From positions 60,774 to 124,773 of the forward strand of contig CALIXS010000007.1 in assembly GCA_938046095.1 (NCBI GenBank): DNA of 64,000 bases, given 5' to 3'. Positions within the stretch are counted from its first letter, which is position 1; each line of letters opens with the position of its first letter. The DNA is from an uncultured Clostridia bacterium. GTDB taxonomy: Bacteria; Bacillota; Clostridia; Peptostreptococcales; Anaerovoracaceae. Position numbers and translations under genes: made by a program. Shown piece by piece: positions 41,450-50,777 of the stretch. The notes under the pieces are model-generated. The model was not told the DNA's origin. It worked only from the letters and a program-made list of their open reading frames with translations, and did no database searches.

Positions 41450-42577
41450 CTATACTCCTAAGCTGTTCACAGTACGTCCCGTCCATATATCATCGCTGCC
41501 GTAGAAACCCGGGATCTTTGCAAGATTCAACTGGTCCGGCGACGGGCAGACTGTATAAGGATAAACGCCCTGTCTTCCGAGCCTCACATTTGCATTTTTC
41601 CCGAGCATCGCAGCAGCGATGACGTTATGCGTTTTGAGAGCGGCACCGAGACTCGCAAATTTGTGCGCAACTCCGTCCGCCGTAATAGCTACGAGCGAAT
41701 GCTCCATGCTAAAGCCTGCAAAGGCTCCGAAGAGAAAGTTCATGATCGCGTGATAGCGCTGTTTGTCATATCCGTACAGCTCGCGCAGCTGGTCTATGCG
41801 GAATACCTCGAGACCTTCCTGATAGCTGACCACATATTCGCGAGTCACATAGCATCTGCATGATTTGAAGAACTGCGCATCCGGTTCAGTCGTCTGCCTT
41901 ACACCGTTCTGGTAGTCGATATCCGTAGCGTACATATTCTTTGCCGCCGCTATCTTTTTGTTTTTCCTGTTCTGTCTTATGATAAGCCTGACAAACTCCA
42001 CGATCCACACAATCATAAGCATCAGCATCGCGACTATGGCTATCCACGTTCCGACGCCTATATTTGCCAAATTATTGCCTGACGACGCATATTCGAGATA
42101 CACTGTCCCCAGATAGTCCGCAGCATCTTCATTCTCTTCCAAATTGGCATAGAGCGGATATGTTTCTTTTGCCGTATTATCCAGCTCCTCGAACGACCGA
42201 CGCAGAAATCCCCGGATTCGCAGCGGGCCGCTGTCTTCGGCACCCTCCGTATATGTATAATTTATCTTATTTTGGATCTCGTCGCTGCCGAAGTAAGATT
42301 CCGGCACGCAGATCATGTAATCATAATAAGTATCGCCTTTTTTTATTGTCGCAAACAAATATTCGTTGCTGTCATCGCTCGCAAACGGCTGGCTTATATA
42401 TAACACGTCCATATATACAAATTCGTCGTAGCTGTCCGCCTCGGAAATTTCTGTTCCGTATAATGCTATACGTAAAACATTGAAGGTCAGTACGCCAAAT
42501 CCGGCGGTCATTATAATAAGTATAATGCATGTGACAATTGTACCGGCCGTGCCGGTTTTGAACATTTTCTTTTCCAT
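41450..42577 (-). CDS. Membrane protein of unknown function
   Basis: The 375-residue product has an N-terminal helix (about 12-38, GTIVTCIILIIMTAGFGVLTF), an extracytoplasmic domain of about 140 residues rich in Asp, Glu and Tyr (ADSYDEFVYMDVLYISQPFA), a second helix (about 176-202, WIAIVAMLMLMIVWIVEFV), and a cytoplasmic domain with RCYVTREYVVSYQEGLEVF. I do not recognise the family. An AGAAAGGA site lies upstream but far; a second ATG four codons in is possible. It is monocistronic. Confidence 0.7.
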   Translation of the reverse strand: MEKKMFKTGTAGTIVTCIILIIMTAGFGVLTFNVLRIALYGTEISEADSYDEFVYMDVLYISQPFASDDSNEYLFATIKKGDTYYDYMICVPESYFGSDEIQNKINYTYTEGAEDSGPLRIRGFLRRSFEELDNTAKETYPLYANLEENEDAADYLGTVYLEYASSGNNLANIGVGTWIAIVAMLMLMIVWIVEFVRLIIRQNRKNKKIAAAKNMYATDIDYQNGVRQTTEPDAQFFKSCRCYVTREYVVSYQEGLEVFRIDQLRELYGYDKQRYHAIMNFLFGAFAGFSMEHSLVAITADGVAHKFASLGAALKTHNVIAAAMLGKNANVRLGRQGVYPYTVCPSPDQLNLAKIPGFYGSDDIWTGRTVNSLGV

Positions 42578-42808
42578 AGAAGTTGCAGGTATATCCTTTC
42601 TGTTTGTAACTCCCTGTTCCGCGGGTTCGGATTTTATTATACTTGAAATTACAGTCCGAATGCAACAAATAAATAACAGCCCGCAGTTCCGATGCTGTAG
42701 GATTACAATACATGTGTTACAACTGAATCATGAAAAGAGCGGAAACTCTCAATCTGTGTTATGGTTTAAGTTACCACACCAAAATCATGCATAAAAGGAG
42801 GTTTCCGC

Positions 42809-43510
42809 ATGGCAAGTATAACACAGGATATGAGATTTCGGCTATCACTCATTCGGTTTGCTAAAAAATATGGGGTTTCTCTCGCTGCTCGCAAATACAA
42901 AACCAATCGCCAATACATCTATCGATGGATGAATCATTACGATGGTTCATGGGATTCCCTTCGCAATCGTTCCACAAGACCTCACCATCATCCCAATGAG
43001 CATACCTTAAAAAGAGATAAAGCTCATCCGAGATATGCGCAGGCGTAATCCTCACACTGGACTTGTCGTCTTTTGGATCAAGCTCAGACAACGTGGTTAC
43101 TCTCGTTCCATTACCGGACTTTTTCGTCTCCTTAGACGTCTTAAGCAAACTCCTGTAAAGCCACGGAATCCAAAGTATATTCCCAAACCATACGAACAGA
43201 TGATGTATCCGGAACAGCGCGTTCAGATCGATGTCAAATTCGTTCCTTCTGCTTGTATCGTTGGGGATGCCAAAGGCAAAAAGTTCTATCAATACACCGC
43301 CATTGATGAGTTCTCCAGGTTTCGATATATCGAAGCATTTGAGGAACACAGCACCTATTGCTCTGCTCTATTCCTTGAACATATGCTTCGGGCTTTCCCT
43401 TTTCCTGTTGAATGCGTGCAGACTGACAACGGTTCTGAATTCACAAAACGCTTTACAAGTAGCAGAAGCAACCCGACTCTTACCGTGTTTGAAAAGCGAC
43501 TGGCAGAATA
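42809..43510 (+). pseudogene. IS481-like DDE transposase, frameshifted and 3'-truncated
   Basis: The first frame (MASITQDMRFRLSLIRFAKK, helix-turn-helix to HHHPNEHT) shifts at about 43005 in an A5 run into a second frame (KEIKLIRDMRRRNPHTGLVVFW onward). This carries the first two catalytic acids (RVQIDVKFVPS and VQTDNGSEFTKR). The shift needed is +1 with no slippery heptamer, so it is damage and not programmed. After FEKRLAEYG (43510) the family sequence stops, losing the catalytic Glu and about 90 residues. Confidence 0.8.
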
Positions 43511-43547
43511 CGGGAATGACACGGGAGGAGGCCCTGTCGGCGATTAC
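43511..43547. repeat. 37-bp inverted copy of an amidohydrolase gene segment
   Basis: These 37 bases are an exact reverse complement of 43921-43957, inside the amidohydrolase gene about 375 bp away. The segment encodes GMTREEALSAIT. Here it sits directly at the broken end of the IS transposase, before a recombinase fragment. Confidence 0.85.
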
Positions 43548-43597
43548 ACTCAAACACAGCGTAAACAGCCAGAATTCCACCGGACCGAGGGCCGCAT

Positions 43598-43729
43598 CGA
43601 AAAACCGAAGGCATCATACAGCGCCTTTACCAAGACAATGTTGAGGGCAAGAGCAGCGATGAGCGCTTTTCCCGAATGTCGGAATCCTATGAAGCCGAGC
43701 AGAAACATCCGGAAAGCCGCACGACCTAA
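43598..43729 (+). pseudogene. C-terminal fragment of a serine site-specific recombinase
   Basis: The frame reads RKTEGIIQRLYQDNVEGKSS then DERFSRMSESYEAEQKHP, a stretch typical of the coiled-coil region near the C-terminus of large serine recombinases of conjugative transposons. There is no start, catalytic domain or ribosome binding site. It is a relic that marks another lost mobile element. Confidence 0.6.
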
Positions 43730-43763
43730 GCCCGGAGCGGCATGTTTTTGTAACGCGGAAATA

Positions 43764-44921
43764 CTATATATGATAGACGACCTCGCCGTTTATCATAACG
43801 CAATTCGTTTTGCCTCCGATTTGCAAAGGATCTGTTTGCCAGATAACTATATCCGCATCCTTTCCCGCATCAAGGCTCCCCACACGATCATCTATTCCCA
43901 TAATTTCCGCCGCGTTGATCGTAATCGCCGACAGGGCCTCCTCCCGTGTCATTCCCGCATTCATCGCCATTCCGGCAAACAACGGAAGATCCGACTCGGA
44001 AAATACAGGATGATCGGTCATAATTGCCGTTTTGACTCCTGCATGGCATAATACTGCGGCAGTCTCGAAGGTTTTGTTCCGCAGTTCCGGCTTGGATTTA
44101 AAGCCGAAGCTCGGACCTATTATGACGGGAAGTCCGGATTCTACGATATGGTCGACTATCAGATGTCCTTCGGTACAGTGATCCAATGTCATTTTGATAT
44201 CAAATTCCTTCGCTATGCGGATCGCGGACAAAATATCGTCACTCCTGTGACAATGTATTTTAATCGGAATATCACGATTTAATACCGGGATCAATGCCTC
44301 ATATTTCACGTTAAAGGCGGGGCGCCTGCAGGGATTGTCGCCTGCAGATATCTTTTTTTCCAGGTAGTCGCATGCAGAAAGGAGGCTGTCGCGCAAGATA
44401 CCTATTATTCCCATTCTTGTTATCGGAGCCTTACCATTTTTTCCGAAATAATTTTTCGGGTTTTCACCAAGTGCACATTTCATCGCGGCTGGAGCTTTAA
44501 CGACCATATTATCGATACACTCGCCAAAGGTTTTTATTGCCGCAAACTGTCCGCCTATGACGTTTGTGCTTCCGGGCCCTGTCATAACGGTTGTAACACC
44601 GGATTTATACGCCTCCTTAAACGGCGGATCAAATGGATATATGCTGTCAACAGCGCGCAGATGCGGCGTCACGGGATCGCTGTATTCATTTCCGTCCGCC
44701 CCCTCATAGCCCAGCGACTCGTCCCACATGCCAAGATGCGAGTGGGCATCTATAAATCCCGGCAATACCGTGCACCCCATCGCATCTATAATTTCCGCAT
44801 ATGTTGGAATTTGAATCTCATGACCTATACTGAGTATTTTACCGCCATCAATCAGTATGGAACCATTCTCATAATTTTCACCGCTCATGGTAAGTATATT
44901 ACCGTGTATTATTGCCTTCAT
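43764..44921 (-). CDS. Amidohydrolase family protein
   Basis: The 385-residue protein (ATG at 44921, AAAGGA site) has the amidohydrolase barrel: metal motif GFIDAHSHLGMWDE near residue 50, IPIKIHCHRSDDI, LDHCTEGHLI and TDHPVF, closed by a C-terminal beta part (GKDADIVIWQTDPL). It resembles imidazolonepropionase/prolidase-like members; the substrate is unknown. It is the last gene of the peptide operon, 23 nt after the dipeptidase, so an amide or N-acyl amino acid derived from imported peptides is a reasonable guess. Confidence 0.85.
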   Translation of the reverse strand: MKAIIHGNILTMSGENYENGSILIDGGKILSIGHEIQIPTYAEIIDAMGCTVLPGFIDAHSHLGMWDESLGYEGADGNEYSDPVTPHLRAVDSIYPFDPPFKEAYKSGVTTVMTGPGSTNVIGGQFAAIKTFGECIDNMVVKAPAAMKCALGENPKNYFGKNGKAPITRMGIIGILRDSLLSACDYLEKKISAGDNPCRRPAFNVKYEALIPVLNRDIPIKIHCHRSDDILSAIRIAKEFDIKMTLDHCTEGHLIVDHIVESGLPVIIGPSFGFKSKPELRNKTFETAAVLCHAGVKTAIMTDHPVFSESDLPLFAGMAMNAGMTREEALSAITINAAEIMGIDDRVGSLDAGKDADIVIWQTDPLQIGGKTNCVMINGEVVYHI

Positions 44922-44944
44922 TTTACAGCATTCCTTTCTAATCA

Positions 44945-45982
44945 TCATAAGTTATCACGCAGCAGGCGCATATAATTTTCTCCGGCGACCATACAAAGCT
45001 CATCGTGCGTAAGCCCCCGCCGTTCAAGTTCAGCGATAAGGTGAGGTATAGCCGCATGAGTATCTAAAACATCGAAATATCTGCGGGAGGTGCTTTTCAA
45101 CTCATGTTCGGGTACATATTTTAGTATCTTATCATTGAGATCAAAGCCAAACCCCACGCATTCTATACCTCCTATATCGGCAATGTGAATAATGTGATCG
45201 GCTAATGCCGACAAGGTTTCAGAAAAACCCTCGTTGCTTACGAGGAAATTCATCGCATTGACGCCGATAAATCCGTTGCGCGACGATATTATACGGATTT
45301 GTTTATCCGAGAGATTTCTTTCGAGATTAACAATGGCTCTTGAATTGCTGTGAGAAGCAATTATCGGCCTCGATGAGTATTTGACGAGATCCGAAAAGCC
45401 GGCGTCGTTAATATGGCTCACATCTAATATGATACCGAGCTGCTCGCATCTGTGTACAAGCTCGATGCCGAAGGCGGTGAGACCGCCCGGTATCCCGTGC
45501 TCGCGCTGTGTAAGGAATGCTCCGTCGCAGGCAAAATTACGTCTGCTCCATGACAGCCCCATAAACCTGACTCCCAACTCATAGAAAACAGGCAAAAGCA
45601 TCAAATCATCGTAAATCGGAAGGCAATCTTCAAAGCTCAACATAATGGCAATTCTTCCTGTGGCATTGGCTTTTACCGTTTCAGCATATGATGTACAGAA
45701 GACAAAATGATCACTGCACTCCGAGATATCAGTTTTCAGCGCGGATACCTGACGCATCGCCATACGTAAACCCATTTCCGGAAGAAATGTACTTTCTATG
45801 TATATGGAAGAAACGACAAGTGTTATTCCCCCCGCTTTGAATGATGGGTAATAGTCGCTGTCCAGAATATGCGATGCCCCGCACCGGCGCTGTTTTTCAA
45901 TATCGAACGCCAAATCCAGGTGCGCATCCGTTCTGTGTGTCGGTTGAACGGATTGTTTTATAATTTCGTTTTCAGTATACAT
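44945..45982 (-). CDS. Membrane dipeptidase family M19
   Basis: The 345-residue protein belongs to the renal-dipeptidase family (M19), zinc enzymes that split dipeptides and often accept a D-residue at the C-terminal side. Visible parts are TDAHLDLAFD (metal-binding HxD), MLSFEDCLPI, GIILDVSHIND, RPIIASHSNSRAIVN and GFGFDLND. There is no signal peptide, so it acts in the cytoplasm on imported peptides. It overlaps the RpiR-type regulator gene by 11 nt. Confidence 0.88.
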   Translation of the reverse strand: MYTENEIIKQSVQPTHRTDAHLDLAFDIEKQRRCGASHILDSDYYPSFKAGGITLVVSSIYIESTFLPEMGLRMAMRQVSALKTDISECSDHFVFCTSYAETVKANATGRIAIMLSFEDCLPIYDDLMLLPVFYELGVRFMGLSWSRRNFACDGAFLTQREHGIPGGLTAFGIELVHRCEQLGIILDVSHINDAGFSDLVKYSSRPIIASHSNSRAIVNLERNLSDKQIRIISSRNGFIGVNAMNFLVSNEGFSETLSALADHIIHIADIGGIECVGFGFDLNDKILKYVPEHELKSTSRRYFDVLDTHAAIPHLIAELERRGLTHDELCMVAGENYMRLLRDNL

Positions 45983-46796
45983 CGGCTTTCTCCCTGCGTC
46001 TCAGATATTCAAGCATTCTGTCTTCGTCATGATAAATTATTGCCGACATAAAATGATTTATGAAATACAGCGGAGCAACAAGCGAGTTTTTGAATATATC
46101 AGTCTGTGAATCACAGTAAAAGGACATGTCGGCAGAAGGCGCCAGCGGATGCGACGCATAGTCGGTTATAAGAACTACAATCATTCCCTTTTCGTGTGCA
46201 TAATCGACAACATATCGATACGATTTATTGTAATCAGGGAAATCGAATAAAAAAAGTACATCCTCCGCCTCGGCAGACATCATACTGACAGCTAAGTTGA
46301 CGCGAGCAGAATCAATGTACATAAAAGGATATCCGAAGATACTCATCCTGAAGCTCATTATCTGGGCAATAAATGAAGCTGCATCCGAGCCGGCCGTGTA
46401 GATTTTCTTTGCTTTTTCCACCCTGTCGATAAGCATATCAAGCTGCTTTTCGTCTATTTTTGAGCAGCATTGTATTATATTATCGATTTCCTTTCGCTCT
46501 ATCTTCTCATTGCCGGACAGGTATTTGCTGTCTATGAGCTTGCGAAACCGCTCTGCGGGGCTAAACGCCACTACCTCTTCCTCCTGAAGCCGCCTGCGGA
46601 ATTCGAGATAGCCGTCAAATCCCGCTTTTTTTGCAAACCGTATCAGCGATGTTTTTGATATGCCCAACTCCTCTGCCACACCACCTATACTCGATACAGT
46701 AAATACAAGAACATTATTGATGATGTAATCTGCTATAAGCCTTTCTGTTTTTGTATATTGATTTCTGTTTTCCGCGATTGTCTCTATCAACCTCAA
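45972..46796 (-). CDS. MurR/RpiR-family transcriptional regulator
   Basis: The 274-residue protein has an N-terminal helix-turn-helix (SSIGGVAEELGISKTSLIRFAKKAGF, about residues 35-62) and a C-terminal SIS domain (about 120-260; AKKIYTAGSDAASFIAQIM, VLFLFDFPDYNKS), which in relatives binds phosphorylated sugars such as MurNAc-6-P. It appears to start at TTG (46796). Its place inside the dpp-dipeptidase operon suggests it controls that operon. Confidence 0.87.
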   Translation of the reverse strand: MRLIETIAENRNQYTKTERLIADYIINNVLVFTVSSIGGVAEELGISKTSLIRFAKKAGFDGYLEFRRRLQEEEVVAFSPAERFRKLIDSKYLSGNEKIERKEIDNIIQCCSKIDEKQLDMLIDRVEKAKKIYTAGSDAASFIAQIMSFRMSIFGYPFMYIDSARVNLAVSMMSAEAEDVLFLFDFPDYNKSYRYVVDYAHEKGMIVVLITDYASHPLAPSADMSFYCDSQTDIFKNSLVAPLYFINHFMSAIIYHDEDRMLEYLRRREKADVY

Positions 46797-46866
46797 AATA
46801 TCACATTCCTTTCCGTCGTTTATTCACATATTACGCCTCTGAAATCGCTTCACACCGTACACTTCT

Positions 46867-47853
46867 TCATTCAAAAAGGTGACAGCATACCATATGGCCG
46901 CCTCCGATATCGTGCAGCACCGGCTCCTCATCGGTACATCGCGCGCTTGCGTGAAAGCAGCGAGTATGAAATTTGCATCCCGACGGCGGTGAAGACGGGC
47001 TCGGTATTTCACCGCTAAGCAGCTTTCCGCACCCACGTTTGGGATTTTGTATTGACGGACTTGATTCAAGCAATGCCTGCGTATATGGGTGCGCGCTGTC
47101 GCTGAACAGTTTGGAGGCTTCTGCGATTTCTACTATTGAACCCAGATACATTACACAAACCCGATTGCAAAAATGCCGAACTATATTCAGATTATGCGTT
47201 ATAAACAAATACGACATATTATGTTTTTCACGCAGGCTGAGCATCAGATTAAGCACCTGCGACTGCACGGAAACATCCAGAGCGGCAGTAGGTTCGTCAC
47301 ATATAAGCAGCTTGGGATTTATGGAAATCGCTCTGGCTATACCTATGCGCTGACGCTGCCCCCCACTGAACTGATGAGGATATTTTGCAAGGCAATCGGC
47401 ATCAAGTCCGCACTCCTGCACAAGTTCAACCGCGCGATCATGCACGCTGCTGCCTTTATACATGCCGATCCTTATCAGCCCCTCGGTTATTATACTTTCG
47501 ATGTTCATTCTCGGATCTAGGCTTGCATATGGATCCTGAAATACCATCTGCATGCTGCGCCTTATCTCTTTCAGATCTGATGATGCCGCCTTCTTGCCCT
47601 TTTCTACATCGAAAATAAGGTGCCCGTTAAATGTCACCGAACCGCCCGTCGGCTCGGTCAGGCACATTATCGTTTCGCCCGTGGTTGTTTTGCCGCTTCC
47701 CGATTCTCCGACCAGGCCCATAATTTCGCCTTCTGCGATTTCAAAGGAAACATTGTCGACTGCCCTTACGTATCTCTGCGGTTTGAACAGCCTCGCGGAT
47801 TTTATCGGAAAGTTTTTCTTCAGATGTTTAACGCTAAGCAATATTTCACTCAT
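46867..47853 (-). CDS. Dipeptide/oligopeptide ABC transporter ATP-binding protein, DppF type
   Basis: The 328-residue ATPase has Walker A GESGSGKTTTGE, Q-loop MVFQDPYASLDPRMNI, signature QFSGGQRQRIGIARAI, Walker B LLICDEPTAALD and H-loop FITHNLNIVR. The oligopeptide-family tail has CKFHTRCFHASARC. It overlaps dppD by 4 nt, and together they energise the permease. Confidence 0.94.
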   Translation of the reverse strand: MSEILLSVKHLKKNFPIKSARLFKPQRYVRAVDNVSFEIAEGEIMGLVGESGSGKTTTGETIMCLTEPTGGSVTFNGHLIFDVEKGKKAASSDLKEIRRSMQMVFQDPYASLDPRMNIESIITEGLIRIGMYKGSSVHDRAVELVQECGLDADCLAKYPHQFSGGQRQRIGIARAISINPKLLICDEPTAALDVSVQSQVLNLMLSLREKHNMSYLFITHNLNIVRHFCNRVCVMYLGSIVEIAEASKLFSDSAHPYTQALLESSPSIQNPKRGCGKLLSGEIPSPSSPPSGCKFHTRCFHASARCTDEEPVLHDIGGGHMVCCHLFE

Positions 47854-48836
47854 ACTTTTATCCTCTTTCCGTCTATATTAAAACATCTGACCGTATGTCC
47901 CGGCAAGACCTCCTTTAATTCCGGGCAGGCGGCGCGGCATTCCCCAGTGGCGCAATCACAGCGCGGAGCAAAGGCGCAGCCGATAGTTTTTGCATTTGCA
48001 CCCGGCTGCGATCCCGGTATCGAACGGAAGTGCTTATCCGAATCGTAGTTTTCCGGTATTGCCTCTATCAATCCCACCGTATAAGGGTGCACCGGATGTT
48101 CGATCAGATCATCCACATCCGCCTCCTCAACTATGCGACCTGCATACATGACCGCCACTCTGTCCGCTATCTCAGCTATAACTCCCAGATCATGCGTTAT
48201 AAACATAATCGACATCTGCTTTTGTTGCTGCAGCTCACGCAAAAGTTGAAGTATCTGCGCCTGAATAGTAACGTCCAGAGCGGTAGTAGGCTCGTCGGCA
48301 ATCATCAGCTCGGGATCGCACAGCATTGCCATAGCAATCATTACACGCTGACGCATGCCTCCCGACAGTTCATGCGGGTACATGTTTATCACCCGCTCCG
48401 GGTCGGGGATACGGACAGATCTGAGTATTTCCAAACATTTATCGGTATTTTCTTTACCCCGCATACTTTGATGAAGCGTAAGCGCCTCCCCGAGCTGGTT
48501 TCCCACTTTGAAAACCGGATTAAGAGATGTCATAGGTTCTTGAAAAATCATTGCAATTCTGTTCCCTCTGATTTTACGCATCTCCTTTTCGCTTTTTCTG
48601 AGCAAATCTTCTCCGTGAAAATAAACCGATCCGCTCTCAATTTTACCGTTCGGTTTCGGTATCAGGCGCATTATGCTCAGGGATGTGATGCTTTTGCCGC
48701 TTCCCGATTCACCTACGATCCCTAAAACCTTTCCTTTTTCTACCTGAAAGCTGACACCGCGTATGGCCCATGCGACTCCGCTGTCACTCCTAAAACTGAC
48801 CTTAAGGTCTTCTGCTCTCAAAATGATTTCATTCAT
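47850..48836 (-). CDS. Dipeptide/oligopeptide ABC transporter ATP-binding protein, DppD type
   Basis: The 328-residue ATPase has Walker A GESGSGKSITSLS, Q-loop MIFQEPMTSLNPVFKVG, signature ELSGGMRQRVMIAMAM, Walker B LMIADEPTTALD and H-loop FITHDLGVIAE. The C-terminal CAFAPRCDCATGEC is the cysteine-rich segment of this subfamily. It lies 12 nt after dppC. Confidence 0.94.
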   Translation of the reverse strand: MNEIILRAEDLKVSFRSDSGVAWAIRGVSFQVEKGKVLGIVGESGSGKSITSLSIMRLIPKPNGKIESGSVYFHGEDLLRKSEKEMRKIRGNRIAMIFQEPMTSLNPVFKVGNQLGEALTLHQSMRGKENTDKCLEILRSVRIPDPERVINMYPHELSGGMRQRVMIAMAMLCDPELMIADEPTTALDVTIQAQILQLLRELQQQKQMSIMFITHDLGVIAEIADRVAVMYAGRIVEEADVDDLIEHPVHPYTVGLIEAIPENYDSDKHFRSIPGSQPGANAKTIGCAFAPRCDCATGECRAACPELKEVLPGHTVRCFNIDGKRIKV

Positions 48837-48848
48837 AATATTACCGCC

Positions 48849-49715
48849 TTAAACCTTGAGCTTCGGATCGAGCGCGTCACGCAACCCGTCACCCAGAAAA
48901 TTTATCGAAATAACAGTAATAAATACCATCATTCCAGGAGGTATCCACATCCACCACTCATATTGGAGTACACGCATACTCTGCGCTGCAGCGAGCATAT
49001 TTCCCCAACTCGGCTGTGGCGGACGAACACCGAGTCCGAGAAAGCTGAGAGCCGCCTCGGTCAGTATCCCGTTTGCAATCGCGAGCGTAGAAAAAACCAT
49101 TATTGATGCGAAGGTGTTAGGCAGTACATGTTTTATGATAATTCTTATATTCCCGAGTCCGAGAGAGCGCGCCGCCTTTATATAATCCCTATTTTTCAGG
49201 CTCAATATTTCGGCGCGCACTATTCTTGCGATCTTTGTCCATTCCAAAATCGCTATAATAAAAATGAGGTTTGTCATGCTCGGGCCAACCATCGCGGCAA
49301 GGGCAATTGCTACAACGAAAAACGGGAAACACATTATTATATCCGTAATTCTCATAATTACTGAATCAACGGCACCGCCATAGAATCCGGCGACAGATCC
49401 GAGTGAGACGCCTATTGCTATTTCGGCGAGACTCGCAAAAATGCCTACGGCGAGGGAAACGCGCCCGCCATACAGCAGCCTGGAGAACATATCACGTCCC
49501 AGTTCATCTGTTCCCAACCAATGTGTTCCCTCGGGAGAAGATTCTATTTTATACAGATCAATTTCGTTCGGATCATAATGCGATATGAACGGTGCAAGTA
49601 AAGAGAATATAATCAGTATTACAATTACCAGCATTCCGAACATAGCAAGCTTATTCCTGCGAAACCTCCGCCACGCAATGGATTTGAGAGATTCCGCTTC
49701 GCTTTTTCTTTTCAT
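48849..49715 (-). CDS. Dipeptide ABC transporter permease, DppC type
   Basis: The 288-residue permease starts with a cytoplasmic stretch (SIAWRRFRRNKLAMFGMLV) and has HWLGTDELGRDMFSRLLYGG, six helices, the EAA loop AARSLGLGNIRIIIKHVLPN and the ending NFLGDGLRDALDPKLKV. It differs from the OppC at 21793-22851 in lacking the longer N-terminus. It lies 15 nt after dppB. Confidence 0.94.
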   Translation of the reverse strand: MKRKSEAESLKSIAWRRFRRNKLAMFGMLVIVILIIFSLLAPFISHYDPNEIDLYKIESSPEGTHWLGTDELGRDMFSRLLYGGRVSLAVGIFASLAEIAIGVSLGSVAGFYGGAVDSVIMRITDIIMCFPFFVVAIALAAMVGPSMTNLIFIIAILEWTKIARIVRAEILSLKNRDYIKAARSLGLGNIRIIIKHVLPNTFASIMVFSTLAIANGILTEAALSFLGLGVRPPQPSWGNMLAAAQSMRVLQYEWWMWIPPGMMVFITVISINFLGDGLRDALDPKLKV

Positions 49716-49730
49716 TTTGAAGCCCCTTTA

Positions 49731-50693
49731 TTACCTGTAACGTATTCGCGGATCAATTAAAGCGTACAGAAGATCTGCGATAAGATTGCAAATCAATATG
49801 ATTACCGTAGTCAGTAACAACAATGCCATGATAAGCGGGTAATCTCTGTCCAGAATTGCAGTATAGCTAAGCCGCCCTATCCCCGGCCATACAAATATTG
49901 TTTCCGTAAGAACCGCTCCGGAAAAAAGTGACGGTATCTGCATTGATAGAATGGTTATTACCGGAATCAATGCGTTTTTGAATGCGTGCTTATTTGTAAC
50001 GACCCGCTCGCTTAATCCCTTTGCTCTTGCCGTTCTGATATAGTCCTGATCAAAAACTTCAAGCATGCTTGATCGCGTATATCTCATCAGGGTTGCCGTC
50101 TGCAGCAAAGCGAGAACAATGGTAGGCAGTACCATATGTGCCGCAATGTCTTTTACCAAAGCAAGCCCGTTATAATTTTCGCCCACTGTAGTCATTCCGG
50201 ATATTGGAAAGAGCTTGAGATCGAACGAGAATATTTTGATCATCAGCAGGCCGAAGAAAAAAGCAGGTATAGATATCCCCACAAATGACAGTATTGTCCC
50301 CACATAATCGAAAATCGAATTTCGCCGTGTAGCTGATATTATACCCGCAGGTATCGCAATCGCCGTACTCAGTATCAATGCGGCAAGCCCAAGCACAATT
50401 GTATTCGGAAGCCGTTCCCCTATAACGTCCGCTACCGGCTTCTTATATTTTATTGAATATCCCAGATCCCCATGCGCTACCGCACTCAGCCACTTAAAAT
50501 ATTTTATATGTACAGGATCATAGTAGCCGAGGCGCTCAAGCATCTCTTCCCTTACCTCAGCTGAAACTGACGGGTCGAGCCTTTGGGTATATGGATCTCC
50601 GGGCGCGAGATTAATAAAGATAAAAACAATAAGTGAAACGCACAGAACAATCAATACAGCCTGTGCAAGGCGTCTGATCGCGTATCTTTCCAT
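49731..50693 (-). CDS. Dipeptide ABC transporter permease, DppB type
   Basis: The 320-residue permease begins MERYAIRRLAQAVLIVLCVS and contains FINLAPGDPYTQRLDPSVSA, the EAA loop DYIRTARAKGLSERVVTNKH, and VFVWPGIGRLSYTAILDRDYP-like text ending LLYALIDPRIRYR. Six helices are visible. It follows the binding-protein gene by 84 nt. Confidence 0.94.
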   Translation of the reverse strand: MERYAIRRLAQAVLIVLCVSLIVFIFINLAPGDPYTQRLDPSVSAEVREEMLERLGYYDPVHIKYFKWLSAVAHGDLGYSIKYKKPVADVIGERLPNTIVLGLAALILSTAIAIPAGIISATRRNSIFDYVGTILSFVGISIPAFFFGLLMIKIFSFDLKLFPISGMTTVGENYNGLALVKDIAAHMVLPTIVLALLQTATLMRYTRSSMLEVFDQDYIRTARAKGLSERVVTNKHAFKNALIPVITILSMQIPSLFSGAVLTETIFVWPGIGRLSYTAILDRDYPLIMALLLLTTVIILICNLIADLLYALIDPRIRYR

Positions 50694-50777
50694 ATTTATG
50701 CCTCCAACATGCGGTATAGGAGAGAGGAGCGGCTATCAGCTTCTCTTCTCCTACCGCTTATATTCTCTTAACTTAAC

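Noticed and set aside
41106..41504. Short peptides encoded through the 92-bp repeats
   Set aside because: The period is not a multiple of three, the frames change from unit to unit and there is no ribosome binding site; the hairpin structure explains the conservation better.
42995..43030. Programmed frameshift in the IS481-like transposase
   Set aside because: The shift is +1 with no X XXY YYZ heptamer, and an in-frame stop lies just upstream in the second frame. The 3' end is also lost, so this is ordinary decay.
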